Positions 63,642-64,000 of a DNA stretch of 64,000 bases are shown one piece after another. A program made the position numbers and the translations under genes. The notes under the pieces were generated by a model. The model was not told the DNA's origin. It did no database searches and was given only the letters and a program-made list of their open reading frames with translations. Origin of the DNA: Brevundimonas halotolerans (GTDB taxonomy: Bacteria; Pseudomonadota; Alphaproteobacteria; Caulobacterales; Caulobacteraceae); assembly GCF_003730275.1 (NCBI RefSeq), contig NZ_QTTA01000016.1:1-64000 (forward strand), read 5' to 3'. How positions within the stretch are numbered: position 1 is the first letter of the stretch; each line of letters starts with the position of its first letter.

Positions 63642-63659
63642 CCGGCATGGAATTGGCAT
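63642..63659 (+). promoter_or_regulatory. Putative sigma-54 promoter of flgI
   Basis: CCGGCATGGAATTGGCAT: GG at 63644-63645 and GC at 63656-63657 with the invariant 10-base spacing of -24/-12 promoters; CGGCATG-N4-TGGC against consensus TGGCACG-N4-TTGC. The flgI ATG is 34 bases after the -12 GC. Class III flagellar genes in Caulobacter use sigma-54. Confidence 0.55.
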
Positions 63660-63690
63660 GACGTAATCCGCAATTGTCAGGACCCTTTTC

Positions 63691-64000
63691 ATGACGTCAG
63701 TTCTTGCCCGCCTCGCCTCCTGCCTCGCCGCCGGTGCCCTGGCGCTGGTCGCCCTGCCGCAGGCCGCCCAGGCCCAGTCGCGCATCAAGGACATCGTCTC
63801 CATCGAGGGGGTCCGCTCCAACCAGCTGGTCGGTTACGGACTGGTCGTCGGCCTGAACGGCACCGGTGACAATCTGCGCAACTGTCCCCTGACCCGCCAG
63901 TCACTGGAGGGCATGATGGAGCGTCAGGGCGTCAACATCCGCGGCGCCAACGCCAACACCAAGAACATCGCCGCCGTCATGGTCACGGCCGAACTGCCGC
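63691..64000 (+). CDS. flgI: Flagellar P-ring protein FlgI, N-terminal part (cut by window edge)
   Basis: Periplasmic P-ring subunit around the flagellar rod. 103 codons from ATG 63691 are present: a signal peptide cut at AQA-QS (about residue 29), then [31 protein letters not shown] and [15 protein letters not shown], exactly the FlgI N-terminal domain. The frame is open to the window edge. Divergent from fliX. Confidence 0.96.
   Translation, partial: MTSVLARLASCLAAGALALVALPQAAQAQSRIKDIVSIEGVRSNQLVGYGLVVGLNGTGDNLRNCPLTRQSLEGMMERQGVNIRGANANTKNIAAVMVTAELP

Overview
The window is a stretch of high-GC alphaproteobacterial chromosome dominated by housekeeping genes. A FliX/FlgI flagellar pair, a TtG/TtA-rich CtrA-like site, a sigma-EcfG-type promoter, the Rsh-RpoZ pairing and the overall protein character point to Caulobacteraceae. 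Brevundimonas is my best guess, but that is inference from memory and not a computed placement. I see no phage, insertion sequence, CRISPR array or rRNA operon; the only RNA gene I can support is one tRNA-Asn(GTT).

Layout. (1) 1-3627, minus strand: the str operon rpsL-rpsG-fusA-tuf (tuf cut by the window edge), with a good promoter and a terminator-like hairpin in its leader. (2) 3782-8180, plus strand: a MacA/MacB-like efflux cassette (adaptor, ATPase, permease) plus a proline-rich membrane-anchored protein, lying between the str genes and rpoBC. (3) 8238-16684, minus: rpoC and rpoB, separated by a repeat-built stem-loop. (4) 16985-19630, minus: two related I78-inhibitor-like lipoproteins, holC and pepA. 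(5) 19771-27776, plus: lptF-lptG-lptD-surA-pdxA-rsmA, an envelope biogenesis and housekeeping operon. (6) 27777-37725, minus: folK, rpoZ, rsh, a LOG protein, pyrE-pdxJ-acpS-lepB-rnc-era and a serine hydrolase, tightly packed with several 1-4 base overlaps.

(7) 37778-39286, plus: a NYN-domain protein, a family 5 uracil-DNA glycosylase and a 62-residue membrane protein behind an excellent GGAAC-N17-CGTT promoter. (8) 39290-42858: smpB and dapA (minus), then a soluble lytic transglycosylase (plus). (9) 42855-48552: a TetR-led BtuFCD/FecBCD-type uptake operon (minus), divergent from a membrane glycosyltransferase and RNA methyltransferases (plus). (10) 48549-57997: a SpoU methyltransferase, HrpB helicase, two amino-acid-type transporters, phosphoglucomutase, a 40-residue membrane protein and a second SpoU enzyme. 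(11) 58064-62942: tRNA-Asn, a lipoprotein, a second LOG protein, a small secreted protein, gltX, an esterase and dksA. (12) 63080-64000: fliX divergent from flgI (cut by the window edge), with sigma-54, CtrA-like and FlbD-like sites between them.

No large new system is evident. The most interesting items are small: a MacA-type adaptor carrying a Spy/CpxP-like helical insert; paired I78-like lipoproteins in which a CTTC motif sits where the family normally has an RPG-type segment; a signal peptidase with a 170-residue acidic Pro/Glu extension; the EcfG-type promoter in front of a tiny membrane protein; a candidate attenuator ahead of rpsL; and convergent gene pairs whose stop codons share the same CTAG.
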